The notes: generated by a model not told the origin, from the sequence alone. A stretch of DNA of 64,000 bases from Poriferisodalis sp965204195 (GCF_965204195.1 NZ_OZ241975.1:310001-374000), one strand, 5' to 3'; positions 32,981 to 42,056 are shown, counted from the first letter of the stretch. Program-made: numbers and translations.

Positions 32981-34297
32981 GTGTTGAACGCTCCAGGCCT
33001 CGGGCGTGTGCGGCGGATTGCACCAGTGCGCCTGGCGGCGTTTCTTGCAGCGGTGCTGCTTGCAGCAGGCTGCACGGAACCGCCCCCTGAAGGCAGCCCG
33101 CCGGTGCTGCCACAGCTTGCTCCTGCCGACGGCTACGACGCCGGCGTGTTCACGTTGGGCGTGCTGGTGGACATGGGTCAAGCCGAGGCCGACCGTGCCG
33201 CGTTCGCCGGCGTGCAGGCCTACTGGGCCGGAGTCAATGCCCGTGGTGGCCTCGCCCAGATCTACCCTGTCGAGCTGTCAGTGAAGTACCGCGACACTGC
33301 CGCCGCCCCGGAGGGAGACGCGACTGGGCTCGGGGAGTGGGATGTCGCAGCGCTGGCCTACGTGAGCAGCGGGATCGACGCGGCCAGCGTGGCTGGACTG
33401 GCCGGCGCGACGGCCGAGCTGCCGTTGCCTGTGGTGCCGGCCGTCGCCACGCTGGCCGGTGACGACTTGGACTGGGTGCTCACATCGGCGGCGCCAGTCG
33501 AGCTGACCACCGTGGCCCTGCTCGACCGCTTCCGTGCCAGCGGACCGGGCGCAACCTGGTGCGTCATCGTTGACGGTTCACCCCTGGGCCGCCAGGTCGC
33601 CGCGGCGGCCTATGCCGCGGGCGCTGCCCGCGAGACGGTGCCGGCAATGCTTGACCTCGACGTGGGCGAGATCGAGGTGCTCGACCTGGATGCGTCCGTG
33701 TTCGATGTCACCGACGCGGTCAGCGACCGCCGGTGCCTGTACGTGCTCGTGGAGGCGGCCGAAGCCAGAGCGATCGGCGTGCTCGAACAGCTTCCGCCGA
33801 ACCTGACCGTCGTGCGGCGCTCCACCCTGGCCGCCGGCCATGAACTGCCCAGACAGGTGGAGCTGATCATCGACCCCGCCCCGCCCTGGCAGACCGGCCA
33901 CTCCGCCGTCATGGATGCCTTCGCAGCCGACTGGACGAGGTTCCATGCCGAAACGGCAACCAAGCCGCCGGCAGACCCCCGGGCACGGGCCGGGTGGCTG
34001 TCACAGCTGCGCCTGCACCTGTTGCTGGAGCAGGCGGTCGTTGCCGGCGATGTAAGCCGGGAACGGCTCGTTGCCCTGGTGCCGCATGTCGAGCCGGTCG
34101 ACCCCGACCGCAACACGCTGCCCGGCGTGCCCCGCATCGGCATGGACATCTCCGAGCCGGTCGGCGGCGGACCGCTTCGCACGCTCCGTCTCTACGGACG
34201 CAGCGATGTGGCCGCCGATGGGCTCGGGCTGCGCCAAGTGCTCGTCGTCGACGTGACGCACCTGATGGAAGGGCTGCGAGAACGTCTCGGCGGTTAG
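32981..34297 (+). CDS. Lipoprotein resembling periplasmic binding protein type I
   Basis: The 438-residue protein has a signal peptide with lipobox LLAAGC and an N-terminal stretch of small hydrophobic residues. The mature part follows a type I periplasmic-binding-protein plan (FTLGVLVDMGQAEADRAAFAG, then VNARGGLAQI, as in Leu/Ile/Val-binding proteins). No matching permease is adjacent, so it may act as a sensor or a solitary receptor. The start is GTG 32981 or TTG 32984. It is convergent with the HEAT-repeat gene and ends one base from it. Confidence 0.7.
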   Translation: MLNAPGLGRVRRIAPVRLAAFLAAVLLAAGCTEPPPEGSPPVLPQLAPADGYDAGVFTLGVLVDMGQAEADRAAFAGVQAYWAGVNARGGLAQIYPVELSVKYRDTAAAPEGDATGLGEWDVAALAYVSSGIDAASVAGLAGATAELPLPVVPAVATLAGDDLDWVLTSAAPVELTTVALLDRFRASGPGATWCVIVDGSPLGRQVAAAAYAAGAARETVPAMLDLDVGEIEVLDLDASVFDVTDAVSDRRCLYVLVEAAEARAIGVLEQLPPNLTVVRRSTLAAGHELPRQVELIIDPAPPWQTGHSAVMDAFAADWTRFHAETATKPPADPRARAGWLSQLRLHLLLEQAVVAGDVSRERLVALVPHVEPVDPDRNTLPGVPRIGMDISEPVGGGPLRTLRLYGRSDVAADGLGLRQVLVVDVTHLMEGLRERLGG

Positions 34298-34298
34298 C

Positions 34299-34991
34299 TC
34301 AGCGCACCGGCACGCCGAGCAGTTCGCCGGCCACGGCCCGCACCTGGCGGTCTCGATCCTCGAGCGCTGCCCGCACTGCATCGGCGGCCCGGTCGTCGTC
34401 GAACTGGTACAGCCCCAGCAGCGCACGGCGTCGGATCTGCGGCCGGTCATCCATGGCAGCCAACAATGTCTCGAGCGCCATCCCCCGGGCAGCGGCGTGC
34501 GGCGCACCCGCCTCGGCGTCTGGATCTGCGGCAGCGGCGTGCGGCGCACCCGCCTCGGCGTCCAGGCCGGCGGCGATGGCACCCAGCGCCGCCGCAGCGC
34601 TCTCCCGGCACAGCGGATCATCGTGACTGCGCGCTACCCGGCACAACTCTGCGACCGGCTCGGGATCGCGGTCGCGCTCGCCGAGCGCAGCCGCCACAAC
34701 CTCAACCACCGACGCATCCGGATCGCTCAGCAGCCCCACGAGCTCGACCTCAGGCGGCGCCAGCTCCGCAGCCCGGCACCGCACCGTCGCCGCCTCGTCC
34801 CCCAACGCCCGCTCAACCTGCTCCGCCCGCAGCGCGCCGCACCGAGCCAGCGCTCCGAGCGCCGCCGCCCGCACGCCCGCGTCATCGTCGTGCAGCAGCC
34901 GTTCCGCCACCGCGGCCTCGCCCCGATGACCCGCCACAATCGCTTCCAGCCGGCGTGCGTATGCCTCGCCCTCCGGCGCGCCGTCGCTCAC
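34299..34991 (-). CDS. HEAT-repeat protein
   Basis: The 230-residue protein is built of about six to seven HEAT/PBS-lyase-type helical repeats with the pattern DPDASVVEVVAAALGERD and DDDAGVRAAALGALARCG. Such repeats form scaffolds for protein binding. It contains an internal tandem duplication (30-bp units at 34491 and 34533, 42-bp period) that repeats DAEAGAPHAAA. The start is GTG 34991, overlapping the stop of the upstream small membrane gene (GTGA). Confidence 0.75.
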   Translation of the reverse strand: MSDGAPEGEAYARRLEAIVAGHRGEAAVAERLLHDDDAGVRAAALGALARCGALRAEQVERALGDEAATVRCRAAELAPPEVELVGLLSDPDASVVEVVAAALGERDRDPEPVAELCRVARSHDDPLCRESAAAALGAIAAGLDAEAGAPHAAAADPDAEAGAPHAAARGMALETLLAAMDDRPQIRRRALLGLYQFDDDRAADAVRAALEDRDRQVRAVAGELLGVPVR

Positions 34992-35197
34992 CCGATCAGC
35001 GCTTCGAGCACCAACGCCCCTACCACCGCGCCGACCACCACGAGCGCCACCAAGGCAATCACGCAGATAGCCGTGAACGCTCCCAACCCGAGCACTGCAA
35101 CCAGCTTGCGCCAGATCGCTGTGGGCTTGTACGGCCACCGCCCCGGCTCGGCGCGCTCAGATTCCAGGTGCCTCGGCTCGATGCGCCTTGGTTCCAT
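34988..35197 (-). CDS. Small single-span membrane protein
   Basis: The 69-residue protein (ATG 35197) has a polar N terminus (MEPRRIEPRHLESERAEPGR) and one strong membrane helix (AVLGLGAFTAICVIALVALV) continuing to the C terminus. It is coupled to the HEAT-repeat gene through a four-base overlap, so the two probably form an operon. Function is unknown. Confidence 0.6.
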   Translation of the reverse strand: MEPRRIEPRHLESERAEPGRWPYKPTAIWRKLVAVLGLGAFTAICVIALVALVVVGAVVGALVLEALIG

Positions 35198-35268
35198 TCG
35201 CCCAATATGCCCGATCCGCGACCCCACTGCGCGTGCCCGCAACAGGGCGCATGGCACGCTGTGCGCCT

Positions 35269-36522
35269 GTGACCGACACGACCGCCGGCCCGCCGGAAGA
35301 GGATCCCGACGACGCGGATCTCGGCTGGCGTGCTCTCGCGGGATCACTCGACGATCTCGGATTCGCCCCGCCGCCCGCCGCCGACACCGAGCGACCCGAC
35401 CGCGACAACCCCGCAGACGAAGCACGCTCCGCCTCTGAGCCCACCGCCACTGCGGTCACGGCCGCCGACCTCACCGACACCGACGACACCCCCACCGCAT
35501 CGGGCCACCCACGCCCCCGCCAATACTCCCGCGGCGCCACCGCCCTCATTCTCGGCCCACTGCTCCTGGCACTCGTGATCGTCGCCGGCTTCACCACCAC
35601 GCTCATCGACAAGGCCGTCATCGCCCCCGGCCACACCGCCGACATCGAGGAATTCGTCGACGTCCGCGACCACCCCTCCTACGCCTCCGACGCCACCATC
35701 TCCCTCGTCAGCGTCCGCACCAGCTTCGCCCCGTCGCTGTTCGAAGTGATCGGCGGCTGGCTCGACGGCGCCCTCGAAGTGGTCGACATCGAAGACATCC
35801 TCGGCGAGCGCACCGTCGCCGAGAACCGCGACGCCGGCCGCCTCCAGATGGACCAGTCCACCCAGGTGGCCGTGGCCGTCGCACTTGAGCACTTGGGCCA
35901 CGAGATCATGACCCCCATCGGCGCCCGCATCGAGCGGGTCATGCCCGACGCCCCGGCCGACGACGCCCTGCGCGAAGGCGACATCGTGCAAGCGGTCGGC
36001 GACACGGCCATCACCACGGCACAGCAGCTGTCCGACACGGTCAAGGCCCACGAACCGGGCGCCACTGCCACGTTCACCGCCCTCGCCCCCGACGGCCAGA
36101 CCCGCACCGTCACCGTCACCCTGGCCGACCGCGACGGCGTCGCCCTGCTCGGCGTCATCGTCACCACCCACGTCGAATTCGCCGAGCCGCCCATCGACGT
36201 GACGCTTCACATCGAGAACATCGGCGGCCCCTCGGCCGGCCTGGCCTTCACGCTGTCGGTCATCGACGCCCTCACGCCCGAACCGCTCACCGGCAACCTC
36301 GACGTCGCCGCCACCGGCACCATCCACCACGACGGCTCGGTGGGCCCCATCGGCGGCGTGCCGCAGAAGTCTCACGCCGTCGTGCGAGCCGGCACCGACC
36401 TCTTCCTCGTGCCCGCATCGCAGGTGGAAGAAGCAGTCGCTGTGGCCGAGCCCTCCGTCGCCGTGGTGGGCGTCGAAACCCTCGAAGAAGCCCTCGCCGC
36501 CATAGCCGCCCACCGCTCCTGA
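35269..36522 (+). CDS. PDZ-containing Lon-like membrane serine protease
   Basis: The 417-residue protein has a disordered N terminus, one membrane helix (LILGPLLLALVIVAGFTTTL), a PDZ domain (AKIERVMPDAPADDALREGD-like region near residues 220-300) and a C-terminal Lon protease domain. The Lon domain carries a Ser-Lys dyad: Ser in GGPSAGLAF and Lys in GGVPQKSHAV. The layout matches YlbL-type proteases. The start is GTG 35269; ATG 35251 is an alternative. It is divergent from the small membrane gene at 35197. Confidence 0.88.
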   Translation: MTDTTAGPPEEDPDDADLGWRALAGSLDDLGFAPPPAADTERPDRDNPADEARSASEPTATAVTAADLTDTDDTPTASGHPRPRQYSRGATALILGPLLLALVIVAGFTTTLIDKAVIAPGHTADIEEFVDVRDHPSYASDATISLVSVRTSFAPSLFEVIGGWLDGALEVVDIEDILGERTVAENRDAGRLQMDQSTQVAVAVALEHLGHEIMTPIGARIERVMPDAPADDALREGDIVQAVGDTAITTAQQLSDTVKAHEPGATATFTALAPDGQTRTVTVTLADRDGVALLGVIVTTHVEFAEPPIDVTLHIENIGGPSAGLAFTLSVIDALTPEPLTGNLDVAATGTIHHDGSVGPIGGVPQKSHAVVRAGTDLFLVPASQVEEAVAVAEPSVAVVGVETLEEALAAIAAHRS

Positions 36523-36682
36523 CCGCCCCGCCGCCTCCCACTCCGCGACAGCCGCGCCCGACACACCCCCAGCGCTCGCAGCAGCGACCGTAATCGCCAC
36601 CCTCCACCCATCTCGGCGACCCGCCAGCCAGCGAGACTGCGGCTGATCAACCAACAGATCACCGTCGCCGACCGAGCCTTCG

Positions 36683-37093
36683 CTACTCCCAGGGGTTGAT
36701 CAGTCTTAGGTCGAGTCCTTCGAAGTCCGAGACATTGCGAGTGGCTAGGGCCAACCGTCGAACGCCGGCCGTGGCTGCTATGAGCGCATCGCTCAATTCG
36801 AGGGTGCGACCGGCGCGCCGCGCCTGCGCTCGCAGTTCGGCAGCGTGCTCTGCTTCGGCCGCGCCGACAGGCACGATCCGCCGCACCTCAGAGACGAGCT
36901 GCCTGACGGCACTGGCGATGGCGTCGCGACGCCGGCCCGGCGCCAATAGCTCGATTCCGTACTCAAGCTCGTGCACCACGATCGCCGACAGCCACAGGTT
37001 CGGCTCGCTCGACAGGAACGCCATGACGTTCGCGTCGGGTTCTGGCCGGACAGTCTCGGAGACGACGTTGGTGTCGAGCACGATGCCGTTCAC
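36683..37093 (-). CDS. vapC: VapC-like PIN-domain ribonuclease toxin
   Basis: The 136-residue protein starts MNGIVLDTNVVSE, with the first PIN acidic residue in LDTN. Acidic residues follow in ELEYGIE, ELSDALIAA and SDFEGLDL, completing the PIN metal site. It resembles VapC/FitB-like RNases. Its ATG overlaps the stop of the upstream antitoxin gene by four bases, the usual toxin-antitoxin coupling. Confidence 0.9.
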   Translation of the reverse strand: MNGIVLDTNVVSETVRPEPDANVMAFLSSEPNLWLSAIVVHELEYGIELLAPGRRRDAIASAVRQLVSEVRRIVPVGAAEAEHAAELRAQARRAGRTLELSDALIAATAGVRRLALATRNVSDFEGLDLRLINPWE

Positions 37094-37419
37094 GAAACGT
37101 GCTTTGCGCCGCCCGCGCCCGCGCCGCCTGCCCCAGTACCGCCGATGTCATCGTCGATAAACGGAATGGGCCGACTCGAGCGGCGATCCGGCAGTTCCAG
37201 CTCGTAACCGCGGGGCATGTTCTCGACGAGCCAGCGCCCCACGTGCATCTCAGGCTCGGCCCGTTCCCGCCAGACATGCTCAGGAACGATCACAAACGTT
37301 CTGCGTGTGCCGATGCGCTGGGGCCCGTCCTCTTCGGCGCAACGGAGAATGTGCGACAGGCGCGCCTTCGCCTCGGCCACCGTCCAGACCCGGTCCGTTC
37401 CCGTCACATCCGCCGACAT
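37090..37419 (-). CDS. Phd/YefM-type antitoxin
   Basis: The 109-residue protein (ATG 37419) has the Phd/YefM N-terminal fold (VWTVAEAKARLSHILRCAEE, RIGTRRTFVIVPEHVW) and an unstructured toxin-neutralising tail. The tail is unusually glycine-rich (IGGTGAGGAGAGGAKHVS). It pairs with vapC and probably represses its own promoter through the palindrome at 37454. An upstream in-frame start at 37479 is less likely because it would place the operator inside the coding region. Confidence 0.85.
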   Translation of the reverse strand: MSADVTGTDRVWTVAEAKARLSHILRCAEEDGPQRIGTRRTFVIVPEHVWRERAEPEMHVGRWLVENMPRGYELELPDRRSSRPIPFIDDDIGGTGAGGAGAGGAKHVS

Positions 37420-37453
37420 CAAGCCCTCCGCCAGAACCAGTGCCCAACCCAAA

Positions 37454-37472
37454 CTAGTCCATATTGGACCAG
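37454..37472. promoter_or_regulatory. Palindromic operator of the Phd/VapC pair
   Basis: The 13-bp perfect palindrome GTCCATATTGGAC (37457-37469) extends to 19 bp with one mismatch pair. It lies 35 bp before the antitoxin start, where autoregulatory operators of toxin-antitoxin modules are found. Confidence 0.6.
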
Positions 37473-37535
37473 TAATCACCTGAACTGAACTAATGGTGCC
37501 CGCGGAGTTACTGCAGGCAGTGCAGATATTGCCAC

Positions 37536-37640
37536 GGCGTCATCGGGCATCGCCAAGTGACCGATGCTTACCTTGCCGCGCTCGCCCGGCACTTCGGCGG
37601 CCGTCTCGCACCACTCGATCGCGGCCGAGGACTGCCTCTA
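37536..37640 (+). pseudogene. Remnant of a VapC toxin C terminus
   Basis: The plus strand encodes GVIGHRQVTDAYLAALARHF followed by GGRLAPLDRG, the conserved C-terminal part of VapC toxins (GHRQVTDAYLLALA...LATLDRG). No N-terminal domain or start lies upstream, and the frame runs on into antisense of the next gene. It is a fragment left by rearrangement. Confidence 0.65.
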
Positions 37641-40547
37641 GCAGCCGCCGTCCTTGAATGGGTTGGTGCCGGCAGCGGGAAACAGGTTGGGGTCGAGATT
37701 CGTCATGATCCAGTCGGTGTCGCAGAACCCGCCGAACTCCCCGGCAAGATTCGCCAGCGCCTCCGGCGACTGGCGCTGCAGCCAAGCGGCCCACAGCTTC
37801 CGCCCGTCGGTGATGTTCTTGGCGTACCAGTCGTTCACCCGCCCGGCGAGCGCGTCGCGGATGACCTGCTCGGCTTCGTCCGACGGCAGATCGGGAAGCG
37901 CATCGCAGTAGGAAGTCTCGTAGTAGTGCAGCCGGGCCTCGGGGAGCACGACATGGGTCAACGTGTCGGCCAGGATCTCGAACGGCAGGTACGTGTCGGG
38001 GCCGCACTCGGAGTAGGCCGTAGCAAAGTAGAGCTGCGCGGCACCCCATGCCTTGCGCGGCGCCAGGCCGGTCTGCGAGTCGTAGACATGGGCGAGCTCG
38101 TGCACGATGACGCGCAGGCTCATGTCGGAGATGATCATGCTCTCGGCATAGCAGCGGTAGTCGTCGCCCGATCCCTCACAGGAGATGAGCACCGAGCCGG
38201 CGGCGCCCGACGGCGACACCCAGACCCGGTCACGGGAGTGATCCCAGGCAGCACGCAGCCAAGGAAACTTCGCTTCCCGGCCGGCGACTTCCTGGTCGAC
38301 CCACGCCAGCAGCAGGTCGCGGTTGTTGCGTGGCACCTCGTCGGCGGGGATCAGCTTGGGCGTCTTGGCACGCGTCGGCGACAGCCGGTCCGTGGTCGTG
38401 CCGTCGCCGACCTGCCCGAAATTGTTGCCTCCCCAGCACGACACGCGCCCGTCGCGGTGCAACGCGCACGTATGGGCGGTGGCCACGGTCTTGGGCGAGC
38501 CGTCGCTGAACCGGGTCGAGTACCGGCCCACGCTCAGGTCGATCACGTCAGAGATGCCCGCCAGCCGTTTCGGCGTCGTTCGAGGAACGGTGGTGCCGTC
38601 GCCCACCTGCCCCCACCTGTTGTCCAGCCCCCAGCACGACACGCCGCCGTCGCGGTGCAACGCGCAGCCGTTGCCGTCTGCCATCGCCACGTCCACGACG
38701 TCTCGCAGGCCTGGCATCTTCCGCAGTGTGCGGGGCGTGAAGTAGGTGTTCCAGCACGTCACCTCGCCGTCCGTGACGACGGCACAAGACTGGTTGCGGC
38801 CGATGGAGATGGCGGTCACGCCCTTGAGCCCCTCGACTCGCTGCGGCGGCCCGCGGAACGGGTGTCCCCAGCACGTCAGCTGGCCGCCGCTGTGTACCGC
38901 GCACGTAGCGTTGAGACCTATGGAGATGGCGACCACATCGGTCACGCCTGGAACCCGCCGAGGAAAGTAGAAGTGCGGCACATCGCCGCCGTCGCCGAGT
39001 TCGCCGGTGGCGTTGTCGCCCCAGCACGACACGCCGCCGTCGCGATGCACCGCGCAGACAGACTCTTGGCCGACGGCCAGTGACACTGCGTCGGTGAGGC
39101 CCTGCACTTTCACCGACATGTAGTGGTCCACGGTGTCGCCTTGGCCGAGCTGGCCCCAGTATCCCGAGCCCCAGCAGGAGACGGTGCCGTCGGCGTGCAG
39201 GGCGCACGCGGGCAGATGCCGGTCGGGGTTGCCGAGCTCCTCGCCGCTGCTGATCGCAACGACGTCGGTGAGGCTCGAAGTGCTGAGCTGCTCGCGCAGG
39301 CCGTTGCGGCCCCAGCAGGTCACGGTGCGGTCGGGGCGCACCATGCAGGTGCGGCCGGCGGAGGCAGCCAGGAGATGATCGTTGCTGCGGGGCCCTTCGA
39401 TCGCCGGGTACTCGCTGGGTGCGTCATCGTCGGTGTCGTCTGACTCGTCGTCTGATGCTGCGCCGTCGCCGCTGAGATACGCATCGAGCGCCTTCTGCGA
39501 CACCGCCGCGTCGCCCCCGAACACATGCAGGTCGACCGTGTCGTTTGCTGCGCGGGCACGGTCGAGGTAGGCGGCGGTGTCGGCAGGGACCGACTTCGGG
39601 TCGGCCAGCACCAGCGGGGCGCACAGCCGGCCCAGCAGCGGCGCAGCGCTGAACGAGTCGAACGGCACCCGCGCCCGAGCCAGCCCGATCGTGCCGGTGG
39701 CGAAGCAGTCCTTCCCCGCTGTGTCGCTGTAGCGGTCGTCGACGAGATCAGCTGCCTTCACGGCGGTGTCGTAGCGGGTGGTGCCCGCCAGCCGGGTCAC
39801 CCGCACCCCGAGACCGCGGATCGAGGTTTCGACGCCGGAGGCAAGCGCTGCGGTGCCGCCCATCAGCACCACGTGCTCGATGTTCGCCTCGGACAGGTAG
39901 CCCGCGACGCCCTTGTTCAAGCTGTCAGGTGCGGTGAGCAGCACCGGGTGGCTGCCGTAGGCCGCGAACGGTCCGGCCACGAGCGCGTCGGCGAAGACGT
40001 CGCCGCTGGCCACGATTGCCGTGCGGCCCAGCCCCGGCATCGCCCCTGGGGTCACCCGGCGCGCTGCTGCCACCGCGGTGCCGTAGCGGTCTGAGCCAGC
40101 GACGCGCTCGGCCGCGATGCCGGCGCCCTTCAAGGCGTCGAGAACAGTTGCGCTCACGCCGCGACCGGGCCCGTGACCTGCACCGGCGTTCTCGGGGCCC
40201 ACCACCAACGCCTTCGACACCCCGACGCGCTGCAGGAACGCCAGCGCATCGGCTCGCAACTCGCCCGGCGGGGTCATCAGCACCGGCGCCCCGAGGTTCC
40301 CGGCGAGCGGGGCGGCGACCACGGCGTCGGTCCAGCGTTCGCCCGACACCACCACCGCCCAGCCCAGCGACCCGCCGGCCTCGTCTGCGACGGCCTCGGC
40401 GACCAGCAGCGAGGTGGCGTAGCGGTCTGCACCGCCGTATCGAGCGACGTCGACGTCTGCAGTGGCCGCAGCGACCGGCCCCGACGGGACCACCACGCCG
40501 CCGAACCCGACGACCGCGGCAAGCAGCGACAACATCACCGCCTTCAT
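37638..40547 (-). CDS. Surface protein with CWB2 repeats, RCC1 repeats and a HELAH zinc-peptidase domain
   Basis: The 969-residue secreted protein (ATG 40547) begins with a signal peptide (VMLSLLAAVVGFGGVVVPSG). Three CWB2 repeats follow (about 30-330; RYGGADRYATS, RVAGSDRYGTA, RLAGTTRYDTA), then an Asp-rich linker. The centre is an RCC1-type beta-propeller of seven or so CALHxDGxVSCWG repeats (about 370-740). The C-terminal domain has HELAHVYD (816-823) with a downstream PFEILAD glutamate near 857, as in gluzincins. CWB2 repeats bind cell-wall polymers. The combination suggests a wall-anchored protease with a target-binding propeller. Its C terminus runs into the VapC remnant. Confidence 0.88.
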   Translation of the reverse strand: MKAVMLSLLAAVVGFGGVVVPSGPVAAATADVDVARYGGADRYATSLLVAEAVADEAGGSLGWAVVVSGERWTDAVVAAPLAGNLGAPVLMTPPGELRADALAFLQRVGVSKALVVGPENAGAGHGPGRGVSATVLDALKGAGIAAERVAGSDRYGTAVAAARRVTPGAMPGLGRTAIVASGDVFADALVAGPFAAYGSHPVLLTAPDSLNKGVAGYLSEANIEHVVLMGGTAALASGVETSIRGLGVRVTRLAGTTRYDTAVKAADLVDDRYSDTAGKDCFATGTIGLARARVPFDSFSAAPLLGRLCAPLVLADPKSVPADTAAYLDRARAANDTVDLHVFGGDAAVSQKALDAYLSGDGAASDDESDDTDDDAPSEYPAIEGPRSNDHLLAASAGRTCMVRPDRTVTCWGRNGLREQLSTSSLTDVVAISSGEELGNPDRHLPACALHADGTVSCWGSGYWGQLGQGDTVDHYMSVKVQGLTDAVSLAVGQESVCAVHRDGGVSCWGDNATGELGDGGDVPHFYFPRRVPGVTDVVAISIGLNATCAVHSGGQLTCWGHPFRGPPQRVEGLKGVTAISIGRNQSCAVVTDGEVTCWNTYFTPRTLRKMPGLRDVVDVAMADGNGCALHRDGGVSCWGLDNRWGQVGDGTTVPRTTPKRLAGISDVIDLSVGRYSTRFSDGSPKTVATAHTCALHRDGRVSCWGGNNFGQVGDGTTTDRLSPTRAKTPKLIPADEVPRNNRDLLLAWVDQEVAGREAKFPWLRAAWDHSRDRVWVSPSGAAGSVLISCEGSGDDYRCYAESMIISDMSLRVIVHELAHVYDSQTGLAPRKAWGAAQLYFATAYSECGPDTYLPFEILADTLTHVVLPEARLHYYETSYCDALPDLPSDEAEQVIRDALAGRVNDWYAKNITDGRKLWAAWLQRQSPEALANLAGEFGGFCDTDWIMTNLDPNLFPAAGTNPFKDGGC

Positions 40548-40869
40548 GCCCCGCACCCGCCGGACCTTAGCCACCCAAGCCAGAGCCGTCGCAGTCGCCC
40601 TCACCACCGACCGGCCGGCATTGCATGCAGTGGGCATCCTGCATTGCATTGTTTGGTCGTTTTGTATGGCAATGAGTGGGCAAATTGTATGGTCCAATTG
40701 CGGCAAGGTAGCCGGTGGACGTGAGCGGGCCGGATCGTGACGCTGCGGATGAGACCGCTGGCGCTGTGCGAGCGCTGGGACGCCGAGGCGTTCGGCGCTC
40801 CGACGGTCAGCCAAGACCGGGCCTGCCGGAGCAGCCGCAATCGCAGGGGCCCCGGTCCCGGCGGACTCG
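40548..40869. promoter_or_regulatory. AT-rich intergenic region with paired direct repeats
   Basis: This 322-bp stretch is AT-richer than its surroundings and holds the likely promoter of the CWB2-RCC1 gene on the minus strand. The 8-mer TTGTATGG occurs at 40662 and 40685, 23 bp apart, and TGCATTGCATTG lies near 40640. These may be operator sites of the broken MNT system that begins downstream. Confidence 0.35.
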
Positions 40870-40995
40870 AGGCGCTATTTCGGTGTGCAGTTCTATCTCG
40901 AGGACCTGCTGGGCGCCCGTGTCGATCTGGTGACCGACAAGGCGCTTCGCAGTGAGCTTCGCCCCTATGTGGAGGCCGAGGCCGTCGATGTCTGA
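40870..40995 (+). pseudogene. C-terminal remnant of an MNT-type nucleotidyltransferase
   Basis: The plus strand encodes RRYFGVQFYLEDLLGARVDL followed by VTDKALRSELRPYVEAEAVD and a stop. This is the conserved C terminus of MNT (minimal nucleotidyltransferase) antitoxins that pair with HEPN toxins. The N-terminal catalytic GSxxxG-DxD part is missing. A second degraded fragment of the same family lies at 57847. Confidence 0.65.
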
Positions 40996-41037
40996 TCCCC
41001 GGCCGCGTCGTTGGGATCACTACGTACGGAAAGGAGC

Positions 41038-41083
41038 CGAACAAGGAGAAACAGGATCCTGGCTGTTCGATCGAACCAGCGGG
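41038..41083 (+). repeat. Remnant of the CWB2 gene leader and first codons
   Basis: About 45 bp starting GAACAAGGAGAAACAGGA match the ribosome binding site and first codons of the CWB2 surface gene at 49689-49735 (GAACAAGGAGAAAAGGAACC), with several changes. The start codon is lost. It is a 5' relic of the same gene that has 3' copies at 53897 and 56832. Confidence 0.55.
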
Positions 41084-41085
41084 CA

Positions 41086-41117
41086 AGAAAAAGGGACCCC
41101 GTGCGGTCCGGGGTCCC
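41086..41117 (-). terminator. Rho-independent terminator of the DUF3800 gene
   Basis: An 8-bp GGGACCCC/GGGGTCCC stem with a 9-nt loop is followed on the minus strand by TTTTTCT. It lies 83 bp beyond the DUF3800 stop. Confidence 0.8.
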
Positions 41118-41199
41118 GTTGCCGCGGTGCTTCGGTTGCATTCGGCTTGCGCCTACTAACCGAACCGTTCGACGACCCGAGCATAACCCAGCGCTCTTG

Positions 41200-41913
41200 C
41201 TATCGGAACAGCAGAATCCGATTGCGGAACTCGCGACCGGTATGCGTGCTTGCGCCATTGGCAGGCGAGACATTGCACACGGCGTCCATCTCGTGCGCTA
41301 CGGCGGCCATGCTTGCGTCGCCCTCGATGTGTCGGCGACTTACGCCAGATACGAGATCGGCCACCTGCAGGGCCTCTGACGTGTGCGAGGCCGCGAAGTA
41401 GACACCGCGATGCAATGGCAAACGATGCGCTGCCACGAACGATGCCACTGAGGTGCTCGTCAGGGCGTCGAGATGATGGCTTGACCGGTCGATGACGACT
41501 ACCCCGACCGACTGCTCAAGTCGGCACTCGACCGAGAAGTGCTCTACGGCCACCTGCACCTGCAATGGCAGAACGGTCTCGAGCTTCAGAGGGTGCTTCA
41601 GCTGCGACTTCTCGAAGCCCACGGAGTAAAGCGTGCAACCGAGACCACCGACGATGCGCAGCATCTCCTGGACGAAGTCACGATTCTTGCGGCGCTTCCA
41701 TGGGTTGGGTCTCACAGAGTCGATGGACTTGAGTTCCCACTCCGCCGGTTGACCCCGGTTCGGAAAGAACTTCGCCTTGGCGCCCAACAGCCGCCGGGCG
41801 AGCACAGGAACGTGAACGGACGGAATCGAGAGCCCTCCCAAGACGACCGCCCGCGAAGGATGACTCAACTCGGGCTTGCCCGAGTCGTCGAGGAAGAGAA
41901 GGCGAGTCGTCAT
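41200..41913 (-). CDS. DUF3800 domain protein
   Basis: The 237-residue protein begins LLFLDDSGKPELS, the DxSG start of DUF3800, a domain often found in mobile and defence-related regions and thought to have an RNase H-like fold. Conserved features include VGVVVIDRSS and the C-terminal SEALQVADLVSGVSRRH, where a late acidic residue sits. It follows the HEPN gene by 143 bp on the same strand and has its own terminator. Function is unknown. Confidence 0.8.
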   Translation of the reverse strand: MTTRLLFLDDSGKPELSHPSRAVVLGGLSIPSVHVPVLARRLLGAKAKFFPNRGQPAEWELKSIDSVRPNPWKRRKNRDFVQEMLRIVGGLGCTLYSVGFEKSQLKHPLKLETVLPLQVQVAVEHFSVECRLEQSVGVVVIDRSSHHLDALTSTSVASFVAAHRLPLHRGVYFAASHTSEALQVADLVSGVSRRHIEGDASMAAVAHEMDAVCNVSPANGASTHTGREFRNRILLFR

Positions 41914-42056
41914 TGGCGGCGCTCACCTCGGCGCCAAGTGCAGTTCATGAATACGTGAAGCTACTGACGAGAGGCGCCGGTGGCCGCAGCAATTTCGCCT
42001 CTCGCACACGCTTCTAGGCAGCAGTCGCGGCGGGTTCGATTTGGCGTGGTGGGCGG

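Noticed and set aside
34497..35438. Plus-strand frames antisense to the HEAT-repeat gene
   Set aside because: Composition is arginine- and proline-rich and mirrors the minus-strand repeats.
37557..39083. A 508-residue plus-strand gene antisense to the CWB2-RCC1 protein
   Set aside because: Only its first 28 residues (the VapC remnant) look real; the rest is antisense to a strongly supported gene.
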